This document shows positions 52,769 to 61,569 of a stretch of 64,000 nucleotides of DNA, piece by piece. A program made the translations under genes and the position numbers. How positions within the stretch are numbered: position 1 is the stretch's first letter; each line of letters starts with the position of its first letter. The notes beneath the pieces were generated by a model, which was given only the letters and a program-made list of their open reading frames with translations, was not told the origin of the DNA and ran no database searches. The stretch is taken from assembly GCF_002879855.1 (NCBI RefSeq), contig NZ_PNYB01000001.1:62001-126000 (forward strand). Direction: 5' to 3'. The stretch comes from Trinickia soli. GTDB lineage: Bacteria > Pseudomonadota > Gammaproteobacteria > Burkholderiales > Burkholderiaceae.

Positions 52769-54766
52769 GTGAGCCGTCTTTCTTCTGAACATTCGATGCA
52801 GCGCCCCAGGGTGTGGGCGTTCGGCATCAGTCGCTTGCGAGCGCTCCTGTTGGAGCTTGCCGGCGAATACGATGAGCGCGCCGATCTCCGTGTGATCGCG
52901 CGCGCGTACGACGATGCCGTGCGTGAAGTCGACGCGGCCGGCGCGCGGCGTCCCGATGTGATTCTGGCAGGCGGCTCGAACGCTGCATACCTCAAGTCAC
53001 GTTTGTCGGTGCCGGTGGTGCAGATCAATCCGACCGGTTTCGATGTCATGCATTCGCTCGCACGTGCGCGACGTCAGGGGCAGCAGAGCGTCGCGCTCGT
53101 CAGCCCCGGCGAGACGCCGCAGGAGGTGCGCGAGTTCGTGGCGGCCTACGGGCTCGACATCGTGTTCGAATCGTATCGTTCCGCGGAAGACGCCGATGTG
53201 TGCGTTCGAGCACTTCGCGAGCGAGGCGTCGGCGCTGTGGTCGGGCCCGGATTGATCGCCGACCTGGCTGCCGCTGCGGGCATCGATGCCGTGTTTCTCT
53301 ATTCGCACGGCTCGATACGGCAGGGCTTCGAGACAGCGCTCGAGCTGGCGCACGCGACGCGTGCCGAAGCCAAACGTCGTCAGCACATCGACAATCTGCT
53401 GCAGCATTTGCGCGACGGTGTCGTTGCGCTCGATGCCGACGGATGTGTCGAGGCCATCAACCGGCGCTTGGCCGAGGCGCTCGGTATCGATGCCGCGCGC
53501 GCCGTAGGTAAGCCGCTTGGCGATCTGGTGCCCGGCCTTGCCCGCAAACTGCCCGATGCGGATGGCGACGTGCTTGCGTCGATTCGCGGCGTGAGCTATC
53601 TGATCCATCGCAGTCCGCTCGTAGGCGAGCCCGGCGAAGACGGAACCGTGTTGACGTTTCAGGAATCGCGCGCGGTCGAGCGGCTCGATCGTACGCTGCG
53701 TTCGAAACAACTGACTCACCAGTTTGCGGCGCGTTATCGTCTCGACGATCTGATCGGCGAAAGCGCGTCGATGCTGCGCGTCAAAACGCTCGTCAGGCGC
53801 TACGCCAAATCGGACGCGACCGTGCTCGTGCTCGGCGAAAGCGGTACCGGGAAAGAGATGGTGGCGCAGAGCATTCACCGGCTCAGTGAGCGACGTGAAT
53901 TTCCCTTCGTGGCGATCAATTGCGGTGCGTTTCCCGAAGCGCTGCTCGAAAGCGAACTGTTCGGCTACGAGGAGGGGGCGTTCACCGGGGCGCGTAAGGG
54001 CGGTAAGGCGGGGCTGATCGAAGCGGCGCATCGCGGCACGCTGTTTCTCGATGAGATCGGCGAGATGCCGTTGCCGCTGCAGAGCCGTTTGTTGCGCGTG
54101 CTGCAGGAACGCGAAGTCGTGCGGCTCGGTTCGACGGAACCCACACGAGTCGATATTCGCGTCGTCGCGGCGACACATCGTGCGCTAACAGAGCGCATTG
54201 CGGCCGGCACGTTTCGCGCCGATCTGTACTACCGGCTCAACATCCTCAGCATGGCATTGCCGCCGCTACGCGAGCGTGCCGACGACATCATGCCGCTCGC
54301 AGTCTCGCTGTTCATGCAGATCGTGCAGCGCGAGCCGCGGCTCGCCTCGCAAATCAGCGGTCGCGAAGCGGCCATGCGACTCTTGGCCGGCGTCGAGGAT
54401 GTGCTATGCGCGTACGAATGGCCCGGCAATGTGCGCGAGTTGCAGAACGTCATCGAGAGGATTGCAGTGGATGTCGCCGATACGGAAGAGTCCGGTGCCG
54501 ACGTGAAGCCGCTTGCTGTCGAGACGATGCGCACGATTGCGCCTGAATTGTTTTCGTTCCATTCCAATGCGCGCGGTAAATCGGCGAATGCCAAAACACT
54601 GCGCGAGCGCAGCAAACATGTCGAAGCGGAGGAAGTGCGCTCGGCGTTGGAGGCCTGCAATGGCGATCGTGATGCCGCTTGTCGCGCATTAGGGATCAGC
54701 AAGACTACGTTGTGGCGCAAGCTCAGCGCCGGCCGTGGCCAGACGGGCGACGGTTTTTCAGAGTAG
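52769..54766 (+). CDS. prpR: Sigma-54-dependent propionate regulator
   Basis: 665 residues from GTG 52769. PrpR_N sensor domain (about 14-195, VWAFGISRLRALL and GGSNAAYLKSRLSVPVVQIN), a PAS-like part (about 205-300), an AAA+ domain with Walker A GESGTGKE, the sigma-54 contact loop EEGAFTGARKGG, Walker B TLFLDEIGEM and the arginine finger region, then a Fis-type HTH at the end (DAACRALGISKTTLWRKL). The inducer in the family is 2-methylcitrate. It diverges from prpB. Confidence 0.95.
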   Translation: MSRLSSEHSMQRPRVWAFGISRLRALLLELAGEYDERADLRVIARAYDDAVREVDAAGARRPDVILAGGSNAAYLKSRLSVPVVQINPTGFDVMHSLARARRQGQQSVALVSPGETPQEVREFVAAYGLDIVFESYRSAEDADVCVRALRERGVGAVVGPGLIADLAAAAGIDAVFLYSHGSIRQGFETALELAHATRAEAKRRQHIDNLLQHLRDGVVALDADGCVEAINRRLAEALGIDAARAVGKPLGDLVPGLARKLPDADGDVLASIRGVSYLIHRSPLVGEPGEDGTVLTFQESRAVERLDRTLRSKQLTHQFAARYRLDDLIGESASMLRVKTLVRRYAKSDATVLVLGESGTGKEMVAQSIHRLSERREFPFVAINCGAFPEALLESELFGYEEGAFTGARKGGKAGLIEAAHRGTLFLDEIGEMPLPLQSRLLRVLQEREVVRLGSTEPTRVDIRVVAATHRALTERIAAGTFRADLYYRLNILSMALPPLRERADDIMPLAVSLFMQIVQREPRLASQISGREAAMRLLAGVEDVLCAYEWPGNVRELQNVIERIAVDVADTEESGADVKPLAVETMRTIAPELFSFHSNARGKSANAKTLRERSKHVEAEEVRSALEACNGDRDAACRALGISKTTLWRKLSAGRGQTGDGFSE

Positions 54767-54906
54767 GGACGGAGCCTTCGGCGCTTCAAATCGGGGGTGC
54801 CACTACGGGTCACGGCAGGAACACGAGCGAAGATATATGCGATCGTCGTCGCCTTTGGCATCGGTGTAGCGGTGCGATGTTTTCAAAAGGCAAAAGAGGA
54901 ACCTCG

Positions 54907-56112
54907 ATGATTGCAAATCGGAAGCCGCGGCAATATTTCGTTTTGGCCTGTGCGTTGGCAACGCTCGCGGCGTGCGGCGCTGGAGGCGATGCTTCGGTGG
55001 GGCAGGCTGGATCGACTGCCACAGGCGCCGCGAGCGCGAGTTCGGGCTCAAGCGCGACGACAGCGAGCGGAACGGGGACGAATTCGGGCGCCGGTACGAC
55101 CGTCGCCGCAATCAATGCGCGTCCGAACGATGGCTCCGGATACTGGCCGGATTTCTCCAACACGGGCTACGCGCATACGCCCGCCAATGCGGGCGGGCTG
55201 GGTCTGCCGGCTTATCCCGGGCACCTGGACGACTTCGCGCCGGGCATGACCGACAGCCAGCCTTTGTTCGTGACCTATGCGAACGGCAGCGTCATTGCAT
55301 ATAAGCACTTCCGTGGTCTCAAGATCCTGATTTACGGCGACAACCTCACGTTCGTCGGTTGCTTATTCGAAGGCACGGACCCTAACGATAATCTCGTTCA
55401 AATCTATTCGCCGACCAACATATCGTTCCGCTATTCGACCTTCAAGCCTGCCGCCTATGCGATGCCGCCGGGAAACGACGGTCACGTGGCGTCGGCGCAT
55501 ACGCCCCCTGGCACGCCGTTCAACCAGTCCTGGCAGCTCGCGACAACGATGGACGAGGCCGTTGTCGTCATGGACCACAACGACATCTGGGGCAATGCAG
55601 GTCTGGAGATGGTGACGGGCTTTCCGGGCCGCCCGTCGACGTGGACCAACAACTATATTCATGACGCGGCCGATACGGCTAACAATGTTTATCACCACGA
55701 CGGCATCGGACCGCAAAGCGACGGCAATGGCGGGCCGATGTTGATCGACCACAATACGATCGCGTCGCTCGGGAACACGAACGGGCTCGCGCTGCAAGGC
55801 GGCGGCGTGTATGACCACATCGCATTCACGAACAACTACGTATCAGGATGGGGCTATGCGTTGGCTTTCGGCACGTCGAACAACGCAACGAATCTAACCG
55901 TGACAGGCAATGTGTTCTCCGCCGAGCTTGCCGAGCTCTGGGGGCCGCTGTACGGCAACCTCTGGGGCGGGCAGGCGCATGGCTCCCTTTGGCGAAACAA
56001 CCGGTTCCAGGTGCGGCGCGGCGACGACAACACATCCCTCTCACCATCCGATCAAGGGACGTATTGGTGGCCGACCGATAACGTCGGGCATCGCACAGAT
56101 TTCACGGGGTGA
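54907..56112 (+). CDS. Lipoprotein with right-handed parallel beta-helix
   Basis: 401 residues. Type II signal with lipobox LAACG (residue about 23), followed by a Ser/Gly/Thr-rich linker (STATGAASASSGSSATTASG). The mature part has repeated turns typical of pectin-lyase-like helices: LKILIYGDNLTFVGCLFEGT, TNISFRYSTFKPAAY, HNDIWGNAG, TNNYIHDAAD, VTGNVFSAE. Related proteins act on polysaccharides or bind carbohydrate, but no active-site motif was identified. The ATG at 54907 has AGAGGA upstream. It follows prpR by 140 bp. Confidence 0.75.
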   Translation: MIANRKPRQYFVLACALATLAACGAGGDASVGQAGSTATGAASASSGSSATTASGTGTNSGAGTTVAAINARPNDGSGYWPDFSNTGYAHTPANAGGLGLPAYPGHLDDFAPGMTDSQPLFVTYANGSVIAYKHFRGLKILIYGDNLTFVGCLFEGTDPNDNLVQIYSPTNISFRYSTFKPAAYAMPPGNDGHVASAHTPPGTPFNQSWQLATTMDEAVVVMDHNDIWGNAGLEMVTGFPGRPSTWTNNYIHDAADTANNVYHHDGIGPQSDGNGGPMLIDHNTIASLGNTNGLALQGGGVYDHIAFTNNYVSGWGYALAFGTSNNATNLTVTGNVFSAELAELWGPLYGNLWGGQAHGSLWRNNRFQVRRGDDNTSLSPSDQGTYWWPTDNVGHRTDFTG

Positions 56113-56206
56113 TTGACGGGGAGGGGCGCGTAGCCGTCGGTTCGTGCCGGCTTGAAGATACAATTCACGCCCCCAGATTCGCTCGGTCCAACAGGAAGGC
56201 GCCCCA

Positions 56207-56455
56207 ATGAAATCAAATCGTAAGAAGCGTTTGCTGTCCGTTGCGCTGCTCGCGCTCGCGGCCGTAGGAACGGCAAGTACTGCAGAGGCCAAAGGCTGTT
56301 TGAAAGGCGCGGCCGTCGGCGCGGTGGCGGGACACTACGCGGGGCATCACGCGGTGGTGGGTGCAGTCGGCGGGTGCCTCGTCGGCCGTCACATGGCGAA
56401 GAAGCAAGAGCAGGAACAGCGCGCGGCGCGGCAGCAGGCGGCACAAGTGCAATAG
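56207..56455 (+). CDS. Small exported glycine-zipper-like protein
   Basis: 82 residues. Signal peptide LLSVALLALAAVGTASTAEA, then a Gly/Ala/His-rich hydrophobic stretch, CLKGAAVGAVAGHYAGHHAV, VGAVGGCLVGRHMAKK, which fits a glycine-zipper motif, and a Gln/Ala/Arg tail. Such small envelope proteins occur in many Burkholderia; their role is unknown. Two Cys bracket the zipper. It is monocistronic. Confidence 0.7.
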   Translation: MKSNRKKRLLSVALLALAAVGTASTAEAKGCLKGAAVGAVAGHYAGHHAVVGAVGGCLVGRHMAKKQEQEQRAARQQAAQVQ

Positions 56456-56558
56456 CGCTGAAGTCTGAGCGGGCAAGCGCCCGTTATCGTCTGGCTACGC
56501 TTGCTTGCATCGATCGATAACGAAGCACGAGACAAGCGTAGTGGACGTACTGCTGCCG

Positions 56559-57263
56559 TCAGTCGCGGCTCGGAATGTTGAGTCCTTTGACCACGGCCGG
56601 CCGTGCGAGAAACACATCGAGTGCGCGCTTCACGTGCGGGAAATCGTCGAAACCGACGAGGTCGCCTGCTTCGTAAAAGCCGACCAGATTGCGTATCCAA
56701 GGGAAGGTGGCAATATCGGCGATCGTGTAATGCTCGCCCATGATCCATTGGCGCTCGCGCAGCCGGTCGTTCAATACGTTCAGCAGCCGCCGCGATTCGG
56801 CGACGTAACGATCGCGCGGCCGCTTGTCTTCGTAATCCTTGCCCGCGAATTTGTTGAAGAAGCCGACTTGGCCGAACATCGGGCCGATGCCGCCCATTTG
56901 AAACATCAGCCATTGAATCGTTTCGTAACGCCCGGCTTCGTCGGCGGGGATGAACTTGCCGCTTTTATCCGCCAGATAAATCAGGATCGCGCCCGATTCG
57001 AATAGCGCCAGCGGTTTTCCGCCGGGCCCGTTCGGATCGATGATCGCCGGGATTTTGTTATTCGGATTCAACGACAAAAACTCGGGCGACATCTGATCGT
57101 TCGTGTTGAAGCTCACGAGGTGAGGCTCGTACGGCAGCCCCGTTTCCTCGAGCATGATCGACACTTTCACGCCGTTCGGCGTGGGCAGCGAATAAAGCTG
57201 GATGCGGTCGGCGTGACGCGCGGGCCACTTGGCGGTGATGGGAAAGGCGGAGAGATCGTTCAC
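56559..57263 (-). CDS. Glutathione S-transferase, YfcG/YghU-like
   Basis: 234 residues. The thioredoxin-like N-domain has IQLYSLPTPNGVKVSIMLEE then TGLPYEPHLVSF, where T/P-N near the start is the nu-class (YfcG/YghU) glutathione contact; NPNNKIPAIIDPNGPGG and LFESGAILIYLAD complete the G-site. The helical C-domain starts with QWLMFQMGGIGPMFGQVGFF. Members have disulfide-bond reductase activity with glutathione. It stands alone; 168 bp separate it from the ABM gene. Confidence 0.92.
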   Translation of the reverse strand: MNDLSAFPITAKWPARHADRIQLYSLPTPNGVKVSIMLEETGLPYEPHLVSFNTNDQMSPEFLSLNPNNKIPAIIDPNGPGGKPLALFESGAILIYLADKSGKFIPADEAGRYETIQWLMFQMGGIGPMFGQVGFFNKFAGKDYEDKRPRDRYVAESRRLLNVLNDRLRERQWIMGEHYTIADIATFPWIRNLVGFYEAGDLVGFDDFPHVKRALDVFLARPAVVKGLNIPSRD

Positions 57264-57430
57264 GCGTTATCCTCGAAAAGAAGGTGGCGCTCGGTCACGA
57301 CATCGACCCGTCAGAAACGGCCGACGGTGAGTCCAAGGTCGACTGGCATTCTAACTGCCAGCCGTCAGCCTTGCAGAGTACGCAAGCGGTGCCTCCACGT
57401 CGCCCGGCTCGCCGATCGCACACCTGCCGA

Positions 57431-57787
57431 TCAATGCCCGGATTGATCGTGAACGTGCCGGCTATCGGCCGGCGCCTGATCCCGTTCATTCATGCCGTAA
57501 TCGCGTACCACGCCCGCAATGCGCAACCGGTAATCGGCGAATACCGACGCGCGGCCTTTCGCTTGCGCATGACGATGCGCTTCGATATTGCGCCATTGCG
57601 CCACGGCTTGTTCATCGGCCCAAAACGAAAGCGACAGTAACTTGTTCGGATCGCTCAAGCTTTGAAAGCGCTCGATCGAAATGAAACCCGGAATGTCCGT
57701 CAGCAGCGGCTTGAGTTTGGCGGCGATATCGAGATACTCCTCGCGATGGCCCGCGTTCGGCACGACTTCGAAAATGACGGCGATCAT
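57431..57787 (-). CDS. ABM-superfamily monooxygenase-like protein
   Basis: 118 residues from ATG 57787. The segments MIAVIFEVVPNAGHREEYLD, PGFISIERFQSLSDPNKLLS and LSFWADEQAVAQWRNIEAHR match antibiotic-biosynthesis-monooxygenase-type dimeric alpha-beta barrels. Its start overlaps the P450 stop (ATGA), so the two enzymes are translationally coupled and probably work in one reaction sequence. Some ABM proteins are heme oxygenases or quinone-forming oxygenases; which one is not visible. Confidence 0.88.
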   Translation of the reverse strand: MIAVIFEVVPNAGHREEYLDIAAKLKPLLTDIPGFISIERFQSLSDPNKLLSLSFWADEQAVAQWRNIEAHRHAQAKGRASVFADYRLRIAGVVRDYGMNERDQAPADSRHVHDQSGH

Positions 57788-58971
57788 GATTGTGCCTTTT
57801 CGGAAAAGGTGAACTTCGGAATGCGGGCGTTCAACGAGGGGCGGTAAGTCCAGCTCAGCGCGCACTGATCGCGATCGTATCTGCTTGCGATCAGTGCCGC
57901 AATGATGCCGGCCGCAATCGACTTCGCCAGCGTTTCGCCCGGGCACGCATGGCGGCCCGCGCCGAAACCTGGCAACGGCCTGTGCTCGCGATCCATGATG
58001 AAACGCTCGGCGTTCTCATACACCGCTTCATCGCGGCTTGCGGCGGCCAACAAGACAAGCACGACGTCTCCGGGCTGCAGCGCCACGCCTTCGATTTCAA
58101 CCGCTTCGCGCACAAAGCGCCGCGTATTGTGGACGGACGGGTCGAACCGCGCCACTTCGTGGACAAAGGTTTGAACGCTGCCATGCCCGGCGCGCATGCT
58201 TGCAGCGACATCGGGATACTGCAGGAGCGTTACGACGCCGTTGCCGATGAGGCCGGCCGTTGCATCGAAGGTTTGTGAAAACAGACCGAGCAGGTTCGAG
58301 ACGAGCGCGTTCGGTAGCGCGTCGCTTCGTGGAAGGCCGCCCGACACGATACGGTCGATCAACGCGGACGCATTGCCCGCACGCTGCGTAAGCGCCTGCA
58401 GTCGATGTTGCAATTGCAAGGCTGCCTCGTGCGCCGCGCGCAGCGATTCGGCACTTGACGCCGGAGACAGGCAGGCTACGAACTGTCGTAGCGTCGCTTC
58501 GAGGTTGTCGTCGGCGGGCAGCCCCACGAGCTCGGCAACGATATGCGCGGGCAGGGCGAACGCCAACGTGTCGAGCAACGCGGCGACGTTCGCGTCGCGG
58601 CGTTCGATGAGCGTGGCTGCCCGGTCGCGCGACGTGCGAAACACGGCTTCCGTATCGACAGCACCGAGGCCTGCGACGAGCGCCTGTCGCGCGATGCGAT
58701 GATCCTCGCCTTCGTTCATGCGGGCCAGCCGCGCAAAGACATCGCCAGCGGGTTCGCCTACGATTGCACGCGGGACAGGCTCACTGACGGGACGGACGGT
58801 CAATCGCTCATCGCCCAGCACGACGCCGACCGTCTGCGCTCGCGCAGCGATCCACAGCTGCGAAGCTTCGTCGCGCACGAGCGGCACATGTTCTCGAAGC
58901 GCTGCGTAGTAAGGATAGGGGTTCGCGTGCGTGACGGCTTGCAGGGGATCGGTAGGGTACGTCTGCGTCAT
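57784..58971 (-). CDS. Cytochrome P450 with altered I-helix
   Basis: 395 residues. Heme loop FGAGRHACPGETLA with ligand Cys343; ExxR as Glu272 to Arg275 (HEVAR). The I-helix reads FSQTFDATAGLIGN: Asp236 is followed by Ala237 where most P450s have the oxygen-activating Thr. The start at 58971 (MTQTYPTDPLQ) gives a standard bacterial length. It is coupled to the ABM gene and diverges from a LysR gene. No ferredoxin or reductase gene is near. The substrate is unknown. Confidence 0.93.
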   Translation of the reverse strand: MTQTYPTDPLQAVTHANPYPYYAALREHVPLVRDEASQLWIAARAQTVGVVLGDERLTVRPVSEPVPRAIVGEPAGDVFARLARMNEGEDHRIARQALVAGLGAVDTEAVFRTSRDRAATLIERRDANVAALLDTLAFALPAHIVAELVGLPADDNLEATLRQFVACLSPASSAESLRAAHEAALQLQHRLQALTQRAGNASALIDRIVSGGLPRSDALPNALVSNLLGLFSQTFDATAGLIGNGVVTLLQYPDVAASMRAGHGSVQTFVHEVARFDPSVHNTRRFVREAVEIEGVALQPGDVVLVLLAAASRDEAVYENAERFIMDREHRPLPGFGAGRHACPGETLAKSIAAGIIAALIASRYDRDQCALSWTYRPSLNARIPKFTFSEKAQS

Positions 58972-59171
58972 GAGTGCCTCGGCTATGTAGATGCGAACGC
59001 AGTGTAGGCCGCGGCATGACATCCATGTTTCAGCGTGAGCAAAAACGTGGAGCACATCGACGGTCAGCCATGCAGTCGATTACGTCCTGCTTACGGGGGA
59101 GCGGCCTGGGCGTAAAATGCCGCGGTCCAAGCCCCTGCATCGTCCATCTTCGCGAGACATCGTCGTCAATT

Positions 59172-60074
59172 ATGGAAATCAAGTGGATCGAAGATTTCAT
59201 TGCGCTCGCGCAGTATCAAAGCTTCTCGCGCGCGGCTGAGTTCCGTAATGTCACGCAGTCTGGATTCAGTAGACGGATTCAATCGCTCGAGCAATGGGTC
59301 GGCGCGGAGCTGATCGATCGCAGCAGCTTCCCGCCGGTGCTGACGCCGGCGGGCCGACTGTTCCGCGAAGTGGCGGAAGACCTCTTGCAGAAGCTGTTCG
59401 ACACGCGCGCGGTGATTCGTACCGAACAGCGTATCGGCGGCAAGAGCCTGCAGATTGCGGCGGGCCACACGATTTCGCTCAACTTCCTGCCGTCGTGGTT
59501 GAAGACGCTGGCCACGCATTTCGGCGATGTGCGCGCACGCGTGATCCCGACCAACGTCCATGATTCGATCCTGATGCTCGTCAACGGCAATTGCGAGTTG
59601 ATGTTCGCCTACCACCATCCCGAGCTGCCGCTGCATTTGGACCCCGTGCGCTACGAGCATCTGACCGTGGGCATCGATACCTTCATGCCCGCCAGCAAGC
59701 CCAACGCGCGATCCGCGCCGCTCTATCGTCTGCCGGGCACGGCCAAGCAGCCGCTGCCGCTCATTTCATACACGGAAACGAGTTACTTCGGCCGATGCCT
59801 CGCGCTACTGCTGGGCCGCGCCGGTACGGCCGCGGCGTTGCAACTGCATTACGAATCGGACATGGCCGAGGTGCTGAAAAAACTGGTCATCGAAGGTGAA
59901 GGCGTTGCGTGGCTGCCCAAGAGCGCCATCAAAGACGAACTCGCCAACGGCTCATTGGTGCCTGCGGGCCCGGGCAGTTGGAATCTGGAAGTCGAGCTTC
60001 GCGTCTATCGCGATGTGTCCAATCGCAGCGAGTTTCTCGACACGCTTTGGCAGCACCTGCGCACAAGCGGCTAG
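59172..60074 (+). CDS. LysR-family regulator
   Basis: 300 residues. HTH: IEDFIALAQYQSFSRAAEFR and VTQSGFSRRIQSLEQWVG. The effector domain (about 90-300) includes FLPSWLKTLATHFGDV and EGVAWLPKSAIKDEL, as in HypT/YjiE-type or dicarboxylate-responsive LysR proteins. It diverges from the P450 gene (200-bp gap) and precedes the symporter-racemase pair, so it could regulate either. Orientation and co-direction favour the symporter pair. A GC hairpin (60087-60105, no T-run) follows it. Confidence 0.88.
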   Translation: MEIKWIEDFIALAQYQSFSRAAEFRNVTQSGFSRRIQSLEQWVGAELIDRSSFPPVLTPAGRLFREVAEDLLQKLFDTRAVIRTEQRIGGKSLQIAAGHTISLNFLPSWLKTLATHFGDVRARVIPTNVHDSILMLVNGNCELMFAYHHPELPLHLDPVRYEHLTVGIDTFMPASKPNARSAPLYRLPGTAKQPLPLISYTETSYFGRCLALLLGRAGTAAALQLHYESDMAEVLKKLVIEGEGVAWLPKSAIKDELANGSLVPAGPGSWNLEVELRVYRDVSNRSEFLDTLWQHLRTSG

Positions 60075-60288
60075 CGGACAGAGCGGGCCGGCCGGGACGG
60101 CCGGCGGCGCAGTCCGAGGGTTTTCCCGGCTTATGCGAAAACCGCATAGCCCGATGCAGTACCAGCATCAATCGATTTTTGGCGACCAATACCATCTGTA
60201 CCGAATGATGAGCGGCGTACGGCCAACGGCGCTCGCTCCTTTAGCGTGTGCTGCGCCGGGTGAAACCATGCGCGCAATCAACGGACGG

Positions 60289-61569
60289 ATGACCATGAAA
60301 AATCGCCTTACCTTTTACATTGCCGCCGGCATGGTGCTCGGTGTCGTCGCGGGCTACGCGTGTCACGCCGGTGCGCCCGATGCCGCAGCCGCCAAAGTCG
60401 CGGCCGGCTATTTCTCGATCGTCACGGATATTTTTCTGCGACTGATCAAGATGATCATTGCGCCGCTCGTTTTCGTGACGCTTGTTTCCGGGCTCGCGGG
60501 TATGGAAAGCGGTCGCGACGTGGGGCGCATCGGTACGCGCACGCTCGGCTGGTTCATTTGCGCGTCGCTCGTGTCGCTGGCGCTGGGGCTGGTGTTGGCC
60601 AATGCGCTGCAACCCGGCGCCGGCCTGCATCTCGTGGCGTCGGCAGGTGAGGCGGGCACCGGCCTCAACACGTCTGCGCTCAATGTCAAAGACGTCGTGA
60701 CGCATGCGTTCCCGACCAGTCTGCTCGATGCAATGGCACGCAACGATATCCTGCAGATTCTCGTGTTTTCGCTGTTCTTCGGCCTCGGGCTCGGCGCGTT
60801 GAAGAGCGACCCGCGAGTCGCGAGCGTGGTGCGCGCGATCGACGGTATGGTGCCGGTCATGTTGCGCCTGACGGATTACGTGATGCGCGCAGCGCCGCTC
60901 GGTGTCTTCGGCGCCATCGCGTCGGCCGTGACACTGCGAGGCCTCGACGTGCTTTACACCTACGGCAAGCTCATCGGCGCGTTCTATCTGGGCTTGGTCG
61001 TGCTGTGGGCGGTGTTGATCGGTGTCGGTTATCTGTTTCTGGGCCGGCGCGTGGGCGCGCTGCTCAAACAAGTGCGCCAACCCGCGATGCTCGCCTTTGC
61101 GACGGCCAGCAGCGAGGCCGCCTATCCGCGCCTCGCGGAGCAATTGGAAAAATTCGGCGTCGATAAAAGGGTGGTCGGGTTCGCTCTGCCGCTTGGTTAC
61201 GCTTTCAATCTGGACGGTTCGATGATGTACCAATCGTTCGCGGCCATCTTCATTGCGCAGGCGTTTGGCATCGACATGCCGCTGTCTCAGCAGATCTTCA
61301 TGCTGCTCGTGCTGATGCTGAGCAGCAAAGGGATGGCGAGCGTGCCCCGCGGTTCGGTGGTCGTCGTGGCGGCCGTGGCACCCTTGTTTCATCTGCCGGC
61401 CGCGGGCGTCGCATTGGTGCTCGCCATCGACCAGATCCTCGATATGGGACGCACGATGACGAATGTGGTCGGCAACAGCGTCGCGACGGCCGTCGTCGCC
61501 AAATGGGAAACGTCGCGTCGGCGCAGCGAGCTTTCCGAATTCGATCAAACGCCCGTCCAAGCCAAATGA
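60289..61569 (+). CDS. Dicarboxylate/amino acid:cation symporter (DAACS family)
   Basis: 426 residues with eight or more membrane segments. Family motifs: FYIAAGMVLGVVAGY, DIFLRLIKMIIAPLVFVTLV, FATASSEAAYPRLAEQLEKF (serine-rich re-entrant loop), LPLGYAFNLDGSMMYQ, SSKGMASVPRGSVVVVAA and DQILDMGRTMTNVVGNSVAT. It takes up C4-dicarboxylates or aspartate/glutamate with H+ or Na+. Starts at 60268, 60289 and 60295 are possible; 60289 follows GGACGG. The stop overlaps the racemase start (ATGA), pointing to acidic amino acids as substrate. Confidence 0.93.
   Translation: MTMKNRLTFYIAAGMVLGVVAGYACHAGAPDAAAAKVAAGYFSIVTDIFLRLIKMIIAPLVFVTLVSGLAGMESGRDVGRIGTRTLGWFICASLVSLALGLVLANALQPGAGLHLVASAGEAGTGLNTSALNVKDVVTHAFPTSLLDAMARNDILQILVFSLFFGLGLGALKSDPRVASVVRAIDGMVPVMLRLTDYVMRAAPLGVFGAIASAVTLRGLDVLYTYGKLIGAFYLGLVVLWAVLIGVGYLFLGRRVGALLKQVRQPAMLAFATASSEAAYPRLAEQLEKFGVDKRVVGFALPLGYAFNLDGSMMYQSFAAIFIAQAFGIDMPLSQQIFMLLVLMLSSKGMASVPRGSVVVVAAVAPLFHLPAAGVALVLAIDQILDMGRTMTNVVGNSVATAVVAKWETSRRRSELSEFDQTPVQAK

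Noticed and set aside
60087-60105. GC-rich hairpin after the LysR gene as a terminator
   Set aside because: The 7-bp stem is perfect, but the only T-run is 15 nt further on, so termination is not supported.
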